Source: Methylorubrum populi
Lineage (GTDB): Bacteria; Pseudomonadota; Alphaproteobacteria; Rhizobiales; Beijerinckiaceae
Direction of reading: 5' to 3'
NCBI GenBank assembly: GCA_036946625.1
Contig: JAQIIU010000003.1
Coordinates: forward strand, 631,961-695,960
Length of the DNA: 64,000 nt
The notes under the pieces were generated by a model that was not told the DNA's origin, searched no databases, and saw nothing but the letters and a program-made list of their open reading frames with translations. Below are positions 54,473 to 64,000 of the stretch, piece by piece (the first letter of the stretch is position 1; each line of letters begins with the position of its first letter). The position numbers and the translations under genes were made by a program.

Positions 54473-56539
54473 CTATTCCGCCGCTTCGAGGGCACGGCCA
54501 CGGGCGAGGCCGGAGCACTCGGCGAGCACCCGCGAGGCGCGGGCGATCGGGTTGGTGAGGTAGAAGTCGGCGACCGGCGAGGAGAAGGCGCCCTTCGCCG
54601 CTCCCCCCGGAAGCGCCGCGAGCTTGTCCAGAGTCGCCGCCGCGTCGGACGGCTCGACCCGCCCGACCGCCGCGAGATGCGGATGCTCGGCATACATCGC
54701 CCTGCGCAGGCCGCTCAGCGAATCGTAGGGCAGGCGCTTGCCCAGCACGTCGGAGAGCGCGCGCAGGATCGCCCAGTCCTCGCGGGCATCGCCCGGCGGG
54801 AAGCCGGCGCGGTTGGCCATCTGCACCCGGCCCTCGAGGTTGACGTAGGTCGCGCTCTTCTCGGTGTAGGCCGCGCCCGGCAGGATCACGTCGGCGCGGC
54901 TGGCGCCGGCATCGCCGTGGGTGCCCTGATAGATCACGAAGGCGCCCGGCCCGATCGCCCGCTCGTCGGCGCCGAGGTTGAACACCACGTCGAGGGCGCC
55001 CGGCTCCAGCATCGCCGAGAAGCTCAAGCCTCCCCCCCCCGGCACGAAGCCGAGATCGAGGGCGCCGACGCGGGCGGCCGCCGTGTTGAGCAGGCCGAAG
55101 CCGTGCCAGCCCTCCGCGACCGCGCCGACATCCTTGGCCAGGGCCGCGACGGCGGCAAGCGAGTCGAGCGCCCCTTCGCCCACGATCACGAGCGGGCGCT
55201 CCGCCTTTTTCAGGACGTCGAGGAAGCTGTGCTCGCCCCTGGCGATGGAAGCGAGCGTGTCGGTGCCGGCGCCGAGATAGGTGTAGGGGTAGGTCAGGTC
55301 CGGCGGCTCGTCGAGGATCAGGCCGATCGAGATCGGGGCCATGCGCCAGCGCTTGCGGATGCGCACGTTGAGCAGCGAGGCCTCGGTGCGCGGGTTGGCG
55401 CCGACGATCAGGATCGCGTCGGCCTGCTCGATGCCGGCGATGGTCGCGCCGAGGGTGTAGGCGGCCCGGCCCCAGGCCGGATCGATCGCCTCGCCGGTCT
55501 GGCGCGCGTCGAGATTCGTCACGCCGAGCGAGCCCATCAGGGCTTTCAGCGCAAAAATCTCCTCCGCTCCCGCGAGATCGCCGACGAGCGCGCCGACGCG
55601 CTTGGGATCGGCGCCCTTCAGCTTCGCCGCGATGGCCGAGAACGCCTCGCCCCAGGAGGCGGGGCGCAGGCGCCCGTTCTCACGCAGGAACGGACGGTCG
55701 AGGCGCTGGAGCCGCAGGCCGTCGACCACGTGGCGGGTCTTGTCGGAGATCCACTCCTCGTTGATCTCCTCGCTGATGCGCGGCTCGATCTGCATCACCT
55801 CGCGGCCGCGGGCATCGATGCGGACCGCCGAGCCGACCGCATCCATCACGTCGACGGACTCCGTCTTGTGCAGCTCCCACGGGCGCACGTTGTAGCTCTG
55901 TGGCTTGTGGACCAGCGCGCCGACGGGGCAGAGGTCGGCGACGTTGCCCTGAAGCTCCGAGCCCATCGCCTGTTCGAGGTAGCTCGTGATCTCCATGTCC
56001 TCGCCGCGGCCGATGGCGCCGAGATCCGGCACGCCGGCCACCTCCGCCAGGAAGCGGACGCAGCGGGTGCAGTGGATGCAGCGGTTCATCGCCGTGCGCA
56101 CCAGCGGGCCGATAGACTTCTCCTCGACCGCCCGCTTGTTCTCCTTGTAGCGGGTCGAGTCGACGCCGTAGGCCATCGCCTGATCCTGCAGGTCGCAATG
56201 GCCGCCCTGGTCGCAGATCGGGCAATCGAGCGGGTGGTTGATGAGGAGGAACTCCATCACCCCCTCGCGCGCCTTCTTGGTGGTGCCGGAGCGCGTCAGC
56301 ACCTCCGGCGGCTCGCCGTTGGGGCCGGGGCGGCAATCCTTCACCGCGTAGGCGCAGGAGGCCACGGGCTTCGGCGCGCCCTTCAGCTCCACCAGGCACA
56401 TGCGGCAATTGCCGGCGATCGACAGCCGCTCGTGGAAGCAGAAGCGCGGGATCTCCGCGCCCGCGACCTCGCAGGCCTGGAGCAGGGTGTAGTCGGCCGG
56501 GACATCGACCTCGGTGCCGTCGATGAGGATTTTGGTCAT
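54473..56539 (-). CDS. nuoG: NADH-quinone oxidoreductase subunit G
   Basis: A 688-aa iron-sulfur subunit. An N-terminal 2Fe-2S domain ([18 protein letters not shown]) is followed by the His-ligated cluster region ([16 protein letters not shown]), a 4Fe-4S pair ([10 protein letters not shown]) and a molybdopterin-oxidoreductase-like domain that has lost its cofactor. Length matches alphaproteobacterial and mitochondrial NDUFS1-type proteins. A small coiled-coil gene sits between it and nuoF. Confidence 0.96.
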   Translation of the reverse strand: MTKILIDGTEVDVPADYTLLQACEVAGAEIPRFCFHERLSIAGNCRMCLVELKGAPKPVASCAYAVKDCRPGPNGEPPEVLTRSGTTKKAREGVMEFLLINHPLDCPICDQGGHCDLQDQAMAYGVDSTRYKENKRAVEEKSIGPLVRTAMNRCIHCTRCVRFLAEVAGVPDLGAIGRGEDMEITSYLEQAMGSELQGNVADLCPVGALVHKPQSYNVRPWELHKTESVDVMDAVGSAVRIDARGREVMQIEPRISEEINEEWISDKTRHVVDGLRLQRLDRPFLRENGRLRPASWGEAFSAIAAKLKGADPKRVGALVGDLAGAEEIFALKALMGSLGVTNLDARQTGEAIDPAWGRAAYTLGATIAGIEQADAILIVGANPRTEASLLNVRIRKRWRMAPISIGLILDEPPDLTYPYTYLGAGTDTLASIARGEHSFLDVLKKAERPLVIVGEGALDSLAAVAALAKDVGAVAEGWHGFGLLNTAAARVGALDLGFVPGGGGLSFSAMLEPGALDVVFNLGADERAIGPGAFVIYQGTHGDAGASRADVILPGAAYTEKSATYVNLEGRVQMANRAGFPPGDAREDWAILRALSDVLGKRLPYDSLSGLRRAMYAEHPHLAAVGRVEPSDAAATLDKLAALPGGAAKGAFSSPVADFYLTNPIARASRVLAECSGLARGRALEAAE

Positions 56540-56548
56540 CGGTTCAGC

Positions 56549-56758
56549 TCAATGTGTCGCGTCGGCGAGATCGAGTCGGCGCTCGATGCGCTCGACGCGA
56601 AGCTCAAGGCGATCGATGCGGCGGTGGACGCCGGCCAAGTTTTCCTCGACCGCCGAGACCCGCGCCTTCAGGTCGTTCACGTCGTCGATGAGACGGTCGA
56701 CCTTCTCGTCGATCCGCCGCAAGTAGACGAGAACCGGATTGTCGGGTTCGCCGGTCAT
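56549..56758 (-). CDS. small coiled-coil protein between nuoF and nuoG
   Basis: A 69-aa protein starting MTGEPDNPVLVYLRRIDEKVD. Most of it is a regular coiled coil with hydrophobic heptads (DRLIDDVNDLKARVSAVEEN, DRLELRVERIERRLDL). The ATG at 56758 follows a GGAG eight bases upstream; a GTG at 56767 overlapping the nuoF stop is an alternative. It lies between two complex I genes with 5-9-base gaps, so it is co-expressed with them. I know of no named family; an assembly role is conceivable, but many short coiled coils of this kind lie beside unrelated genes. Confidence 0.65.
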   Translation of the reverse strand: MTGEPDNPVLVYLRRIDEKVDRLIDDVNDLKARVSAVEENLAGVHRRIDRLELRVERIERRLDLADATH

Positions 56759-56763
56759 GGCGC

Positions 56764-58065
56764 TCACTCCGCCGCCATCGGCACCGCATCCCTATGCGGG
56801 TTGGCGCTGTACTGATCGATGCGTTTCTCGATCTCGGGGCGGAAATGCCGGATCAGGCCCTGGATCGGCCACGCCGCGGCGTCGCCGAGCGCGCAGATGG
56901 TGTGGCCCTCGACCTGCTTGGTGACTTCCAAGAGCATGTCGATCTCGCGCTTCTGCGCCCGGCCGGCGGCCATGCGGGTGAGCACGCGCCACATCCAGCC
57001 GGTGCCCTCGCGGCAGGGCGTGCACTGGCCGCAGGACTCGTGCTTGTAGAAGTACGAGATGCGGGCGATCGCGCCGACGATGTCGGTCGACTTGTCGAGC
57101 ACGATCACCGCCGCGGTGCCGAGGCCGGAGCCGAGGTTGCGCAGGGTGTCGAAGTCCATCCTGGCGTCGATGATCTGCTCGGCCGGAACGAGCGGCACCG
57201 ACGAACCACCGGGAATGGAACACAAGAGATTGTCCCAGCCGCCGCGCATGCCGCCGCAATGGCGGTCGATCAGTTCGCGGAAGGTGATGCCGAGCTCTTC
57301 CTCGACGTTGCAGGGCTTGTTGACGTGGCCCGACACGCAGAACAGCTTGGTGCCGGTGTTGTTCTTGCCGCCCAGCCCCGCGAACCACGCGCCGCCGCGG
57401 CGCAGGATCGTGCCGGCCACCGCGATCGACTCGACGTTGTTGACGGTCGTCGGGCAGCCGTAGAGGCCCATATTGGCCGGGAACGGGGGTTTGAGCCGCG
57501 GCATCCCCTTCTTGCCTTCCAGACTCTCGATGAGCGCCGTCTCCTCGCCGCAGATGTAGGCGCCCGCGCCGTGGTGGACGTAGATGTCGAAGGGGTAGTC
57601 GTGGACGTTGGACTTTCCGACGAGGCGCGCCTCGTAGGCCTCGTCCACCGCGCGCTGGAGCGCGAATTTTTCCGCCACGTACTCGCCGCGGATGTAGATG
57701 TAGCAGGCATGCGCACCCATGGCGAAGCAGGCCAGCATGCAGCCCTCGATCAGGAGATGCGGGTCGTGCCGCATGATCTCCCGGTCCTTGCAGGTGCCCG
57801 GCTCCGACTCGTCGGCATTGACGACGAGGTAGTGCGGACGCCCGTCGGACTTCTTGGGCATGAACGACCATTTGAGGCCGGTGGGGAAGCCCGCACCGCC
57901 GCGGCCGCGCAGGCCTGAGCCCTTCATCTCGTCGATGATCCAATCCCGACCCATGTCGAGCAGGAACTTGGTGTCGTCCCATGCGCCGCGTTTCTTCGCG
58001 GCGTCCAGCCCCGGCGAGTGCTGGCCGTAGAGATTGGTGAAGATGCGATCCTGATCGGAGAGCAT
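56764..58065 (-). CDS. nuoF: NADH-quinone oxidoreductase subunit F
   Basis: A 433-aa NADH-binding subunit: FMN/NADH site [22 protein letters not shown], then [18 protein letters not shown] and the N3 4Fe-4S cluster [16 protein letters not shown]. It takes electrons from NADH. Ten bases separate it from nuoE. Length and motifs are fully canonical. Confidence 0.97.
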   Translation of the reverse strand: MLSDQDRIFTNLYGQHSPGLDAAKKRGAWDDTKFLLDMGRDWIIDEMKGSGLRGRGGAGFPTGLKWSFMPKKSDGRPHYLVVNADESEPGTCKDREIMRHDPHLLIEGCMLACFAMGAHACYIYIRGEYVAEKFALQRAVDEAYEARLVGKSNVHDYPFDIYVHHGAGAYICGEETALIESLEGKKGMPRLKPPFPANMGLYGCPTTVNNVESIAVAGTILRRGGAWFAGLGGKNNTGTKLFCVSGHVNKPCNVEEELGITFRELIDRHCGGMRGGWDNLLCSIPGGSSVPLVPAEQIIDARMDFDTLRNLGSGLGTAAVIVLDKSTDIVGAIARISYFYKHESCGQCTPCREGTGWMWRVLTRMAAGRAQKREIDMLLEVTKQVEGHTICALGDAAAWPIQGLIRHFRPEIEKRIDQYSANPHRDAVPMAAE

Positions 58066-58075
58066 GATCCGCTCC

Positions 58076-59314
58076 TCAATCCTTGCTGCCAGCGAGATCG
58101 GCCGACTGTCCGACCCAGTTCTCCCGGTCGATGCGGCCGGGGAAGGCGAGGTAGGCGCTCACCCAGGCGACCTCCTTCGGCGACCAAGAGGCAATCTGGT
58201 CGTAGTGCCAGATACCCAGGTCGTTGAGGCGGCGCTGGTTGATCGGGCCGATGCCCTTGATCTTCGTCAGGTCGTCGGGACGGTCGTCCCGGGGGGCGTC
58301 GAGCCCCTTCGGCCGGGTGCCCGCGGCATCGGCCCGAGCCTCCGGGTTCTCCCCCTCGGGAACGTCGTCTCCGGCGCCGACGGTCGCCGGATGCTGCGGC
58401 GGCTCTGTGCGCAGAACCTTGTCTTCCTCGACTGCCGAATCCTGAGCCGACGGCGCCTTGGCGTCGCGCGCTTCCGCCCGATCCTCCGGCTTGACCGGCG
58501 TCTCGCCGGCACTCGCCCGCTCGGCGGGCGCATCGGCGGCCCGCGATTCGTTCGCGCGCCCCGCCGACGGATGGGCCGGCTTGGTCTCGTCCTTGACACG
58601 AGCTTCGGTCGAGGCGGCCTCTTCTTTCTTGACGCCTTCCTCGCTCGGACCTTCGCCCTCGGTCTGCTCGAAGCGCTTGCGCCACGCGCCGATGCGGGAG
58701 CCGTCGAACAGGCTCGGATCGGTCAAGGTGTTGACGGCGTCCTTCGGCTCCGAGGAGATCCGGCCGATCTGCGAGCCGACCTTCACGGGGCGGCCGGCGG
58801 CGAGGTCGTCCATGAGCTTGTTGAGGCTCTCGGGCGTCAGATCCTCGTAATAGTCCTGATTGATCTGCACCATCGGCGCGTTGCAGCAGGCCCCCAGGCA
58901 CTCGACTTCGAGCCAGGAGAAGTTGCCGTCGGCCGAGACATGGCCCGAGGGGCCGAGGCGGTCGTGCAGCGCGGCCTTCAGTTCCTTCGCCCCGCAGCAA
59001 TCGCAGGGCACGGTGCCGCAGACCTGAATCCAGAACCGGCCGACCGGCTCCAGGGCGAACATGGTGTAGAAGGTCGCGACCTCCAGCACGCGGATATGCG
59101 GCATGCTGAGCTCATCGGCGACCGCCTCGATCGCCTTCTGCGGCAGCCAGCCGCCGTTCTGCTCCTGCGCCTTCCACAGGAGCGGGATCACGGCCGAGGC
59201 CTGCCGGCCCTCCGGGTATTTCTGGATTTGGCCGCGGGCCCAGTCGGCGTTCTCGGGCGTGAACGCGAAGCTCTGGGGCTGCTCGGCGGCGGGGGCTAGC
59301 CTGCGGTTCGCCAT
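58076..59314 (-). CDS. nuoE: NADH-quinone oxidoreductase subunit E with C-terminal HhH-like extension
   Basis: A 412-aa protein. Residues 1-about 210 are NuoE, with the 2Fe-2S ligands in CGTVPC and CLGACCNAP. After it comes a long Glu/Ala/Pro-rich linker (about 220-335) and a C-terminal domain of about 70 residues ([29 protein letters not shown]) with the helix-hairpin-helix look of the domain also found on some ribosomal proteins and on NuoE of Rhizobiales. Canonical NuoE is about 170-220 aa, so length has doubled. The extension's role is unknown. Confidence 0.93.
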   Translation of the reverse strand: MANRRLAPAAEQPQSFAFTPENADWARGQIQKYPEGRQASAVIPLLWKAQEQNGGWLPQKAIEAVADELSMPHIRVLEVATFYTMFALEPVGRFWIQVCGTVPCDCCGAKELKAALHDRLGPSGHVSADGNFSWLEVECLGACCNAPMVQINQDYYEDLTPESLNKLMDDLAAGRPVKVGSQIGRISSEPKDAVNTLTDPSLFDGSRIGAWRKRFEQTEGEGPSEEGVKKEEAASTEARVKDETKPAHPSAGRANESRAADAPAERASAGETPVKPEDRAEARDAKAPSAQDSAVEEDKVLRTEPPQHPATVGAGDDVPEGENPEARADAAGTRPKGLDAPRDDRPDDLTKIKGIGPINQRRLNDLGIWHYDQIASWSPKEVAWVSAYLAFPGRIDRENWVGQSADLAGSKD

Positions 59315-59333
59315 GACGTTTCGACCCGTCTCC

Positions 59334-60524
59334 TCAGCGGTCCACTTCGCCGAACACGATGTCGAGCGTGCCGAGCACGCAGGACACGTCGGCGAGCAGG
59401 TGGCCGCGGCACATCCAGTCCATCGCCTGAAGGTGGGCGAAGCCCGGCGCGCGGATCTTGCAGCGGTAGGGTTTGTTGGTGCCGTCTGACACGAGATAGA
59501 CGCCGAACTCGCCCTTGGGCGCTTCGACCGCTGCATACACTTCACCCTCGGGCACGTGAAAACCCTCGGTGTAGAGCTTGAAGTGGTGGATGAGCGCCTC
59601 CATCGAGCGCTTCATCTCCCGGCGCGGCGGCGGCGCGACCTTGCCGTCGAGCGAGGCGATCGGCCCCTGGCCGGCGGGCTCGCGCAGCTTGGCGCAGCAC
59701 TGCTTCATGATGCGCGTGGACTCGCGCATCTCCTCCATGCGGATGACCTGGCGATCGTAGGTGTCGCCGTTCTTCCCCACGGGAATGTCGAACTCCATCT
59801 CCTCGTAGGCCTCGTAGGGCTGCGACTTGCGCAGGTCCCAAGGCACCCCGGAGCCGCGCACCATCACCCCGGAGAAGCCCCAGGCCATGGCTTCGTCCAC
59901 CGAGACGATGCCGATGTCGACGTTGCGCTGCTTGAAGATGCGGTTGGCCATGACGAGGTTGTCGAGGTCGTCGACCACCTTCAGGAAGGGGTCGCAGAAC
60001 GCGTCGATGTCGTCGATCAGCGCGGGCGGCAGATCCTGGTGGACGCCGCCGGGGCGGAAGTAGTTGGCGTGGAGGCGTGCGCCCGAGGCGCGCTCGTAGA
60101 AGATCATCAGCTTCTCGCGCTCCTCGAAGCCCCACAGGGGCGGCGTCAGCGCGCCGACGTCCATCGCCTGCGTGGTGACGTTGAGGAGATGGGAGAGCAG
60201 CCGCCCGATCTCGCAGAACAGGGTGCGGATCAGCTTGGCGCGGCGCGGCACCTCGATGCCCGCGAGCCGCTCGATCGCCAGGCAGAACGCGTGCTCCTGG
60301 TTCATCGGCGCGACGTAGTCGAGCCGGTCGAAATAGGGTGTCGCCTGGAGGTAGGTCTTGTGCTCGATCAGCTTCTCGGTGCCCCGGTGCAGCAGGCCGA
60401 TATGCGGATCGACCCGCTCGACCACCTCGCCGTCGAGCTCCAGCACGAGGCGCAGCACGCCGTGCGCCGCCGGGTGCTGCGGCCCGAAATTGATCGAGAA
60501 GTTGCGGATGTTGTGTTCGGTCAT
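59334..60524 (-). CDS. nuoD: NADH-quinone oxidoreductase subunit D
   Basis: A 396-aa quinone-site subunit related to NiFe-hydrogenase large subunits: [57 protein letters not shown], and a C-terminal DIVFGEVDR. The ATG at 60524 gives MTEHNIRNF. Upstream, the four-helix-bundle gene with its repeats separates it from nuoC. Confidence 0.97.
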   Translation of the reverse strand: MTEHNIRNFSINFGPQHPAAHGVLRLVLELDGEVVERVDPHIGLLHRGTEKLIEHKTYLQATPYFDRLDYVAPMNQEHAFCLAIERLAGIEVPRRAKLIRTLFCEIGRLLSHLLNVTTQAMDVGALTPPLWGFEEREKLMIFYERASGARLHANYFRPGGVHQDLPPALIDDIDAFCDPFLKVVDDLDNLVMANRIFKQRNVDIGIVSVDEAMAWGFSGVMVRGSGVPWDLRKSQPYEAYEEMEFDIPVGKNGDTYDRQVIRMEEMRESTRIMKQCCAKLREPAGQGPIASLDGKVAPPPRREMKRSMEALIHHFKLYTEGFHVPEGEVYAAVEAPKGEFGVYLVSDGTNKPYRCKIRAPGFAHLQAMDWMCRGHLLADVSCVLGTLDIVFGEVDR

Positions 60525-60564
60525 CGAAAGCCTCCCGCGACTTCGGCGAACGAAGCGCCCGAGA

Positions 60565-60592
60565 GCGAATGGCGAATGGCGAATGGCGACTG
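60565..60592. repeat. GCGAATG tandem array, left side of the four-helix-bundle cassette
   Basis: Three perfect 7-mers (60565-60571, 60572-60578, 60579-60585) and one imperfect copy (GCGACTG). The array lies 11 bases past the stop of the four-helix-bundle gene and faces the inverted array at 61000-61034. Confidence 0.9.
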
Positions 60593-60603
60593 GAGGCGCG
60601 GCA

Positions 60604-61023
60604 TCAACGAGCCTCCTCGTCGTGATCGGCACGGCGCTGCAGGGATCGGATCAACCCGCGGGTCTGACGTCCGAGGGATTCGCAGCGCGCGACGAGATCC
60701 GAGGCAGACTGTTTATCCGCCAATCCGACGCGGGACGCCAGGATGATGTGAGTCTCCAATTCCTTGAGCGAGCCTTGGGCGATGCGCAGGAAATGGATGA
60801 ACGACAGGGTTCGCTCGCGGCCGTGGCCCTCCGCGATGTTCGCAGCGACCGATGCGCCCGCACGCCGGATTTGCGCCGTCAGGCCGAACATCTCCTCCCG
60901 GGGAAATGGCCGGGTGAACTCGTAGCACGACACCGCGAGCGTCATGGCAGCCTGCCAGACGTCGAGGTCGCGATACGATCTGATCGGCTTGCCGCCTTCC
61001 ATTCGCCATTCGCCATTCGCCAT
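60604..61023 (-). CDS. four helix bundle protein (S23 / 23S rRNA-intervening-sequence family)
   Basis: A 139-aa helical protein. The family signature includes [45 protein letters not shown] and [20 protein letters not shown] (typical S23/avd-like: S-x-P-x-N-I-A-E-G). Such genes sit in 23S rRNA intervening sequences, beside diversity-generating retroelements, or scattered as single copies; function is unclear. The start codon lies inside a CATTCGC array (61000-61034), so the first residues MANGEWRM are repeat-encoded. It interrupts the nuo operon between nuoC and nuoD in the same direction. Confidence 0.88.
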   Translation of the reverse strand: MANGEWRMEGGKPIRSYRDLDVWQAAMTLAVSCYEFTRPFPREEMFGLTAQIRRAGASVAANIAEGHGRERTLSFIHFLRIAQGSLKELETHIILASRVGLADKQSASDLVARCESLGRQTRGLIRSLQRRADHDEEAR

Positions 61024-61034
61024 TCGCCATTCGC
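61000..61034. repeat. CATTCGC tandem array, right side of the four-helix-bundle cassette
   Basis: Five perfect copies of CATTCGC (61000-61034), the inverse of the GCGAATG array at 60565-60592. The array starts inside the four-helix-bundle coding region and ends one base before the nuoC stop codon (TAG, 61036-61038). Confidence 0.92.
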
Positions 61035-61035
61035 C

Positions 61036-61704
61036 CTATGGCTTGGCCTTCTCGGCCTTCTCGTCGCCCGGCAGCACGTAATCCGTGCCCTCCCACGGCG
61101 ACAGGAAGTCGAAGTTGCGGAACTCCTGGGTGAGCTTGACCGGCTCGTAGACGACCCGCGCCTCGTCCTGGTCGTAGCGGACCTCGACGAAGCCGGTCAG
61201 CGGGAAGTCCTTGCGGAGCGGGTGCCCCTCGAAGCCATAGTCGGTCAGCAGCCGGCGCAGGTCGGGATGGCCCGAGAACAGGATGCCGTAGAGGTCGTAG
61301 GTCTCGCGCTCGTACCAGTTGGCGGCCGGGAAGACGGGAATCGCCGAGGGCACCGGCGTGGCGGCGTCGGTCTGAACCTTCACCCGCACCCGCATGTTAT
61401 GGCGCAGCGAGAGCAGGTGGTAGACCACGTCGAAGCGGCGCGCCCGCTGCGGGTAGTCGGCGCCGCAGATGTCGACGAAGCAGCGGAAGGCGCAATTCGG
61501 ATCGTCGCGCAGGTAGGTCAGCGCGTAGACGATATCGCTGCCCTGGACGACGACCGTCAGTTCGCCGCAGGCGACCGTCCAGTCCGTGACCGCCGGGCCG
61601 AGCGCTCCGGCGACGCGCTCGCCCACGGCCCGGAGGGCGTCCTCGCCCTGGGCTGCCGCGATGGTGCGGCGGAGCGTGATGCCGTTGGTGGTGATGGCCT
61701 CCAT
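61036..61704 (-). CDS. nuoC: NADH-quinone oxidoreductase subunit C
   Basis: A 222-aa peripheral subunit. [36 protein letters not shown] and [44 protein letters not shown] are the hallmark 30-kDa-subunit segments. It is a separate protein from NuoD, unlike the E. coli NuoCD fusion. The Lys/Ala-rich C-terminus (DEKAEKAKP) ends directly at the heptamer array. Confidence 0.96.
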   Translation of the reverse strand: MEAITTNGITLRRTIAAAQGEDALRAVGERVAGALGPAVTDWTVACGELTVVVQGSDIVYALTYLRDDPNCAFRCFVDICGADYPQRARRFDVVYHLLSLRHNMRVRVKVQTDAATPVPSAIPVFPAANWYERETYDLYGILFSGHPDLRRLLTDYGFEGHPLRKDFPLTGFVEVRYDQDEARVVYEPVKLTQEFRNFDFLSPWEGTDYVLPGDEKAEKAKP

Positions 61705-61715
61705 CGCCCGCTCCC

Positions 61716-62303
61716 TCACCGCTCGATCGTGCCGATGCGGCGGATCTTCCGCTGCAGCAGCAGGACGCCGTAGAGCAGCGCCTCGGCGCTCGGCGGGCAG
61801 CCCGGCACGTAGATGTCGACCGGCACCACCCGGTCGCAGCCGCGCACCACCGAGTAGGAATAGTGATAATAGCCGCCGCCGTTGGCGCAGGAGCCCATCG
61901 AGATGACGTAGCGCGGCTCCGGCATCTGGTCGTAGACCTTGCGCAGGGCCGGGGCCATCTTGTTGGTCAGCGTGCCGGCGACGATCATCACGTCGGACTG
62001 CCGCGGCGAGCCGCGCGGGGCGAAGCCGAAGCGCTCGCAATCGTAGCGCGGCATCGACATCTGCATCATCTCGACCGCGCAGCAGGCGAGCCCGAAGGTC
62101 ATCCACATCAGCGAGCCGGTGCGGGCCCAGTTGATGAGCTCGTCGGCGGATGTGACGAGGAAGCCGCGGTCGGCCAGTTCGCTGTCGATCGACAGGAAGG
62201 TCGGGTCGTTCGCGCCGATCGGGCGTCCGGTCGCGGGATCGATGATGCCCTTCGGGGCCGGCGCGATCTCGGGCGCGCGGGAGAGGGTCGGAGTCAGGGC
62301 CAT
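61716..62303 (-). CDS. nuoB: NADH-quinone oxidoreductase subunit B
   Basis: A 195-aa subunit holding the terminal N2 4Fe-4S cluster: [18 protein letters not shown] (tandem Cys), [47 protein letters not shown]. It passes electrons to quinone. The N-terminal 30 residues are less conserved. Eleven bases separate it from nuoC. Confidence 0.97.
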   Translation of the reverse strand: MALTPTLSRAPEIAPAPKGIIDPATGRPIGANDPTFLSIDSELADRGFLVTSADELINWARTGSLMWMTFGLACCAVEMMQMSMPRYDCERFGFAPRGSPRQSDVMIVAGTLTNKMAPALRKVYDQMPEPRYVISMGSCANGGGYYHYSYSVVRGCDRVVPVDIYVPGCPPSAEALLYGVLLLQRKIRRIGTIER

Positions 62304-62355
62304 GTCTGCCTCTGAGCGAGAGCGGAAGGGAAGCGACGCGGAAGCGGCCCGCGCC

Positions 62356-62721
62356 TCAGTCCCATTCGAGGGCGCCCTTGCGCCACTCGTAGACGAAGCC
62401 GACGGTGAGGACGCCGAGGAAGGCCATCATCGACCAGAAGCCGAACCAGCCGAGCTCCCCGAAGGTGATCGCCCAGGGGAACAGGAAGGCGACTTCGAGA
62501 TCGAAGATGATGAACAGGATCGCCACGAGGTAGAAGCGCACGTCGAACTTCATGCGCGCATCGTCGAAGGCGTTGAAGCCGCATTCGTAGGCCGAGAGCT
62601 TTTCCGGATCGGGGCTCGAATAGGCCACGACGAAGGGTGCGATCAGCAGCGCCGCCGCGATGAACAGCGACACCCCGATGAACACGATGAGCGGCAGGTA
62701 GTCTGCCAGCAGGCCGGTCAT
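62356..62721 (-). CDS. nuoA: NADH-quinone oxidoreductase subunit A
   Basis: A 121-aa membrane subunit with three TM helices: [67 protein letters not shown]. It is the first gene of the nuo operon, so the promoter should lie in 62722-62880. The ATG at 62721 gives [10 protein letters not shown]. Confidence 0.97.
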   Translation of the reverse strand: MTGLLADYLPLIVFIGVSLFIAAALLIAPFVVAYSSPDPEKLSAYECGFNAFDDARMKFDVRFYLVAILFIIFDLEVAFLFPWAITFGELGWFGFWSMMAFLGVLTVGFVYEWRKGALEWD

Positions 62722-63345
62722 ACCGCACCTCTCGTATGGTTGCGCGTGAGGATCATGGAAGACGGCCCTCGCGACGGTTTCCGGCACGCGGAATCCCTCG
62801 GGTGGAATTCCTCCAATGCCAGACTGAGCGCGGGCGAGGCTTAGACGAGCCCCCCCGGCGAAACAAGGGTATTGCGCGTCGCACAATCACCGCATCGGCT
62901 GACAGGCGGACACTTTCTTGCACTTGGCCTTGCCCTCGGCGTTGCCCTTGGGCCTTGCCCTTGGCACGGGACGGAGTGGCGCAGCCCTGACGGCATGCGG
63001 CGGGCAGGATCTTCATCCATGTCTCCCGGTTGCGGCTGGGACGCAAAGCACGCATCCGCTCAGGGACGCAGGCCAAAAATGTCCGATGTGCGCGGTGTCG
63101 CCGGGAGCGCTTCACGGCGCTTGCGTGGGCTCAGGGCGGCGTCGCTTCGAGAGACGCCGGGCTGCCGGCTCGGGTTTTTCGCGCGGGCCCTGGTCCCCGG
63201 AGCCGCGAGGCCGCTCCCTGTCAGGCCTCCGTTCTCCGTCGCCGAACCGTCGCATTTCGCGCTTCCGCTGCTTGACAGCCCAGGGCGCCACACCTAAACC
63301 CCGCCTCGTCGCCGACACGGGCCCAGCCGGCCGGTGACGCAGAGT
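62722..63345. other. intergenic region between nuoA and tRNA-Asp
   Basis: About 620 bases. The nuo promoter is expected near 62730-62880. From 62887 to 63016 a probable frameshifted small gene lies on the minus strand. A GC-rich microsatellite-like tract of GCCCTTG/GCCTTG units (about 62920-62975) belongs to it. The rest up to the tRNA shows nothing I can support. Confidence 0.45.
62887..63016 (-). pseudogene. possible frameshifted small Lys/Gly-rich protein
   Basis: The frame from the ATG at 63016 reads MKILPAACRQG...AKGKA. Dropping one C from a CCC run joins it to a frame reading KGNAEGKAKCKKVSACQPMR and a stop at 62887. The two halves share the same repeated Lys-Gly pattern, so a one-base frameshift in a 42-codon gene is a simple explanation. 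Sequencing error is equally possible. No family is recognised. Confidence 0.25.
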
Positions 63346-63422
63346 GCGGGCGTAGCTCAGTCGGTTAGAGTGCCGGCCTGTCACGCCGGAGGTCGCGGGT
63401 TCGAGCCCCGTCGCCCGCGCCA
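63346..63422 (+). tRNA. tRNA-Asp (GTC)
   Basis: A 77-nt cloverleaf with encoded CCA. Acceptor stem GCGGGCG (63346-63352) pairs with CGCCCGC (63412-63418). D-arm TAGCTCAGTCGGTTAGAG; anticodon stem CCGGC/GCCGG with loop CTGTCAC (anticodon GTC at 63380-63382); T-arm GCGGGTTCGAGCCCCGT. Discriminator G73, as required for tRNA-Asp. Confidence 0.97.
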
Positions 63423-63594
63423 TGTTTCCAAGCACTTAGCATCGACTCTGCTCACCTTGCCGGACTCGTCTGGCCGGCATCGTCGGAGTTTTCGGTGCAC
63501 GTCTGTTCGCCCGCGGCGCCCGGCGGCCGTCGCCCCGATTTCGCCGCATCGGCCAGGGAAGCGAAGGCTCCTCTCGTCTCCCCTGACCCGTCCG

Positions 63595-64000
63595 ATGCCG
63601 AACCTGCGCCTTCCCGCCGCCGCGACCCTCCTCGCGTTGACGCTCGCCGGATGTGGCGGATCTCCCGTCCTCGACACGGACCTGCCGACCCTGCCGGCGA
63701 TCCTCGACGAGCAGGCGGCCGCCACGGCGATCTCGCGTTACCGCGCACAGCACGGCCTCGGCCCCGTCGCGATCGATTCGCGCCTGATCACGGCCGCCTC
63801 GTTCCAGGCGCAGGCCAATGCCAGGGCCGGGCGTCTCAGCCACGAGATCGCGGGCAGCTTCGACGGCCGCATGGCGGGCGCCGGTTTCGGCAGGCGCTAC
63901 GCCTCCGAGAACCTGAGCGCCGGCTCCGAGACCTTCGATCAGGTGTTCGCCCGCTGGAAGGCATCCCCTGAGCATAACCGCAACATGCTGATGCCCCAGC
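63595..64000 (+). CDS. CAP/SCP-domain lipoprotein (partial, cut by the window end)
   Basis: The first 135 residues of a protein whose signal peptide ends in the lipobox LTLAGC, so it is anchored by lipid. A CAP (SCP-like) domain starts at about residue 45: ISRYRAQHGLGPVAIDSRLITAASFQAQ, LSHEIAGSFDGRM, RYASENLSAGSETFDQVFARWKASPEHNRNMLMP. Bacterial CAP proteins are extracellular and mostly of unknown role. The 3' end lies outside the window. It follows tRNA-Asp by about 170 bases. Confidence 0.85.
   Translation, partial: MPNLRLPAAATLLALTLAGCGGSPVLDTDLPTLPAILDEQAAATAISRYRAQHGLGPVAIDSRLITAASFQAQANARAGRLSHEIAGSFDGRMAGAGFGRRYASENLSAGSETFDQVFARWKASPEHNRNMLMPQ

Noticed and set aside
61000-61034. Tandem CATTCGC units considered as a CRISPR-like array
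   Set aside because: The unit is only 7 bases with no spacers. It is a short tandem repeat, not a CRISPR array; no cas genes are in the window.

Overview
This window is high-GC DNA from an alphaproteobacterium, most likely Methylobacterium/Methylorubrum or a close relative in the Hyphomicrobiales. The case rests on a 14-gene complex I operon in the order nuoA to nuoN followed by birA and rnj, then mce, a DUF1467 gene, proS and lolCD; a short alpha-type prolyl-tRNA synthetase; a BcsS-type cellulose protein; a YfdX protein; and GTTC-N7-GTTC LexA boxes. The genus is inferred from gene content and synteny, not from a marker gene.

Layout. 1-9.6 kb: a YfdX protein, a two-TM TAXI-domain protein, RecX, OsmC, a radical SAM/UdgX DNA-repair pair, an internally deleted IS110 element, a lipoprotein and RecO. 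9.6-14.2 kb: parC, infA and an orphan periplasmic binding protein, separated by dispersed palindromes. 14.4-17.3 kb: a molybdenum-cofactor handling cluster (split XdhC, MoeA-like, MobA-like) with no target enzyme nearby. 17.3-20.2 kb: DUF2256, a formyltransferase, BcsS and ExoD. 20.2-22.8 kb: a metal ABC permease and ATPase plus a 43-aa membrane ORF, divergent from a Zur-like regulator across a candidate operator. 22.9-29.6 kb: an exopolysaccharide glycosyl-phosphotransferase, an Fsr-like exporter, an ABM enzyme, an XRE regulator and cobB/cobM. 29.6-38.7 kb: dnaE, a 34-aa membrane protein behind a LexA box, a three-gene envelope-glycan operon and a glycosyltransferase-sulfotransferase fusion. 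38.8-62.7 kb: lolD/lolC, proS, DUF1467, mce, rnj, birA and the whole nuo operon, all on the minus strand. The right end holds tRNA-Asp and the start of a CAP-domain lipoprotein.

Three signals stand out. (1) Candidate LexA boxes lie before a 34-aa single-TM protein that resembles SOS-induced division inhibitors in type, directly before the radical SAM/UdgX pair, and between recO and parC. (2) A four-helix-bundle (S23-type) gene lies between nuoC and nuoD inside inverted arrays of the 7-mer GCGAATG; a similar arrangement without the gene lies between nuoJ and nuoI, suggesting a gene cassette associated with short tandem repeats. (3) Palindromic elements have entered coding genes without breaking them: a 183-bp, exactly 61-codon element in birA and a small palindrome in the udgX-like gene. 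Dispersed palindromes of at least three families fill many gaps, and in one place one family sits inside another. The IS110 remnant keeps a structured 5' leader that may encode a bridge (seek) RNA.
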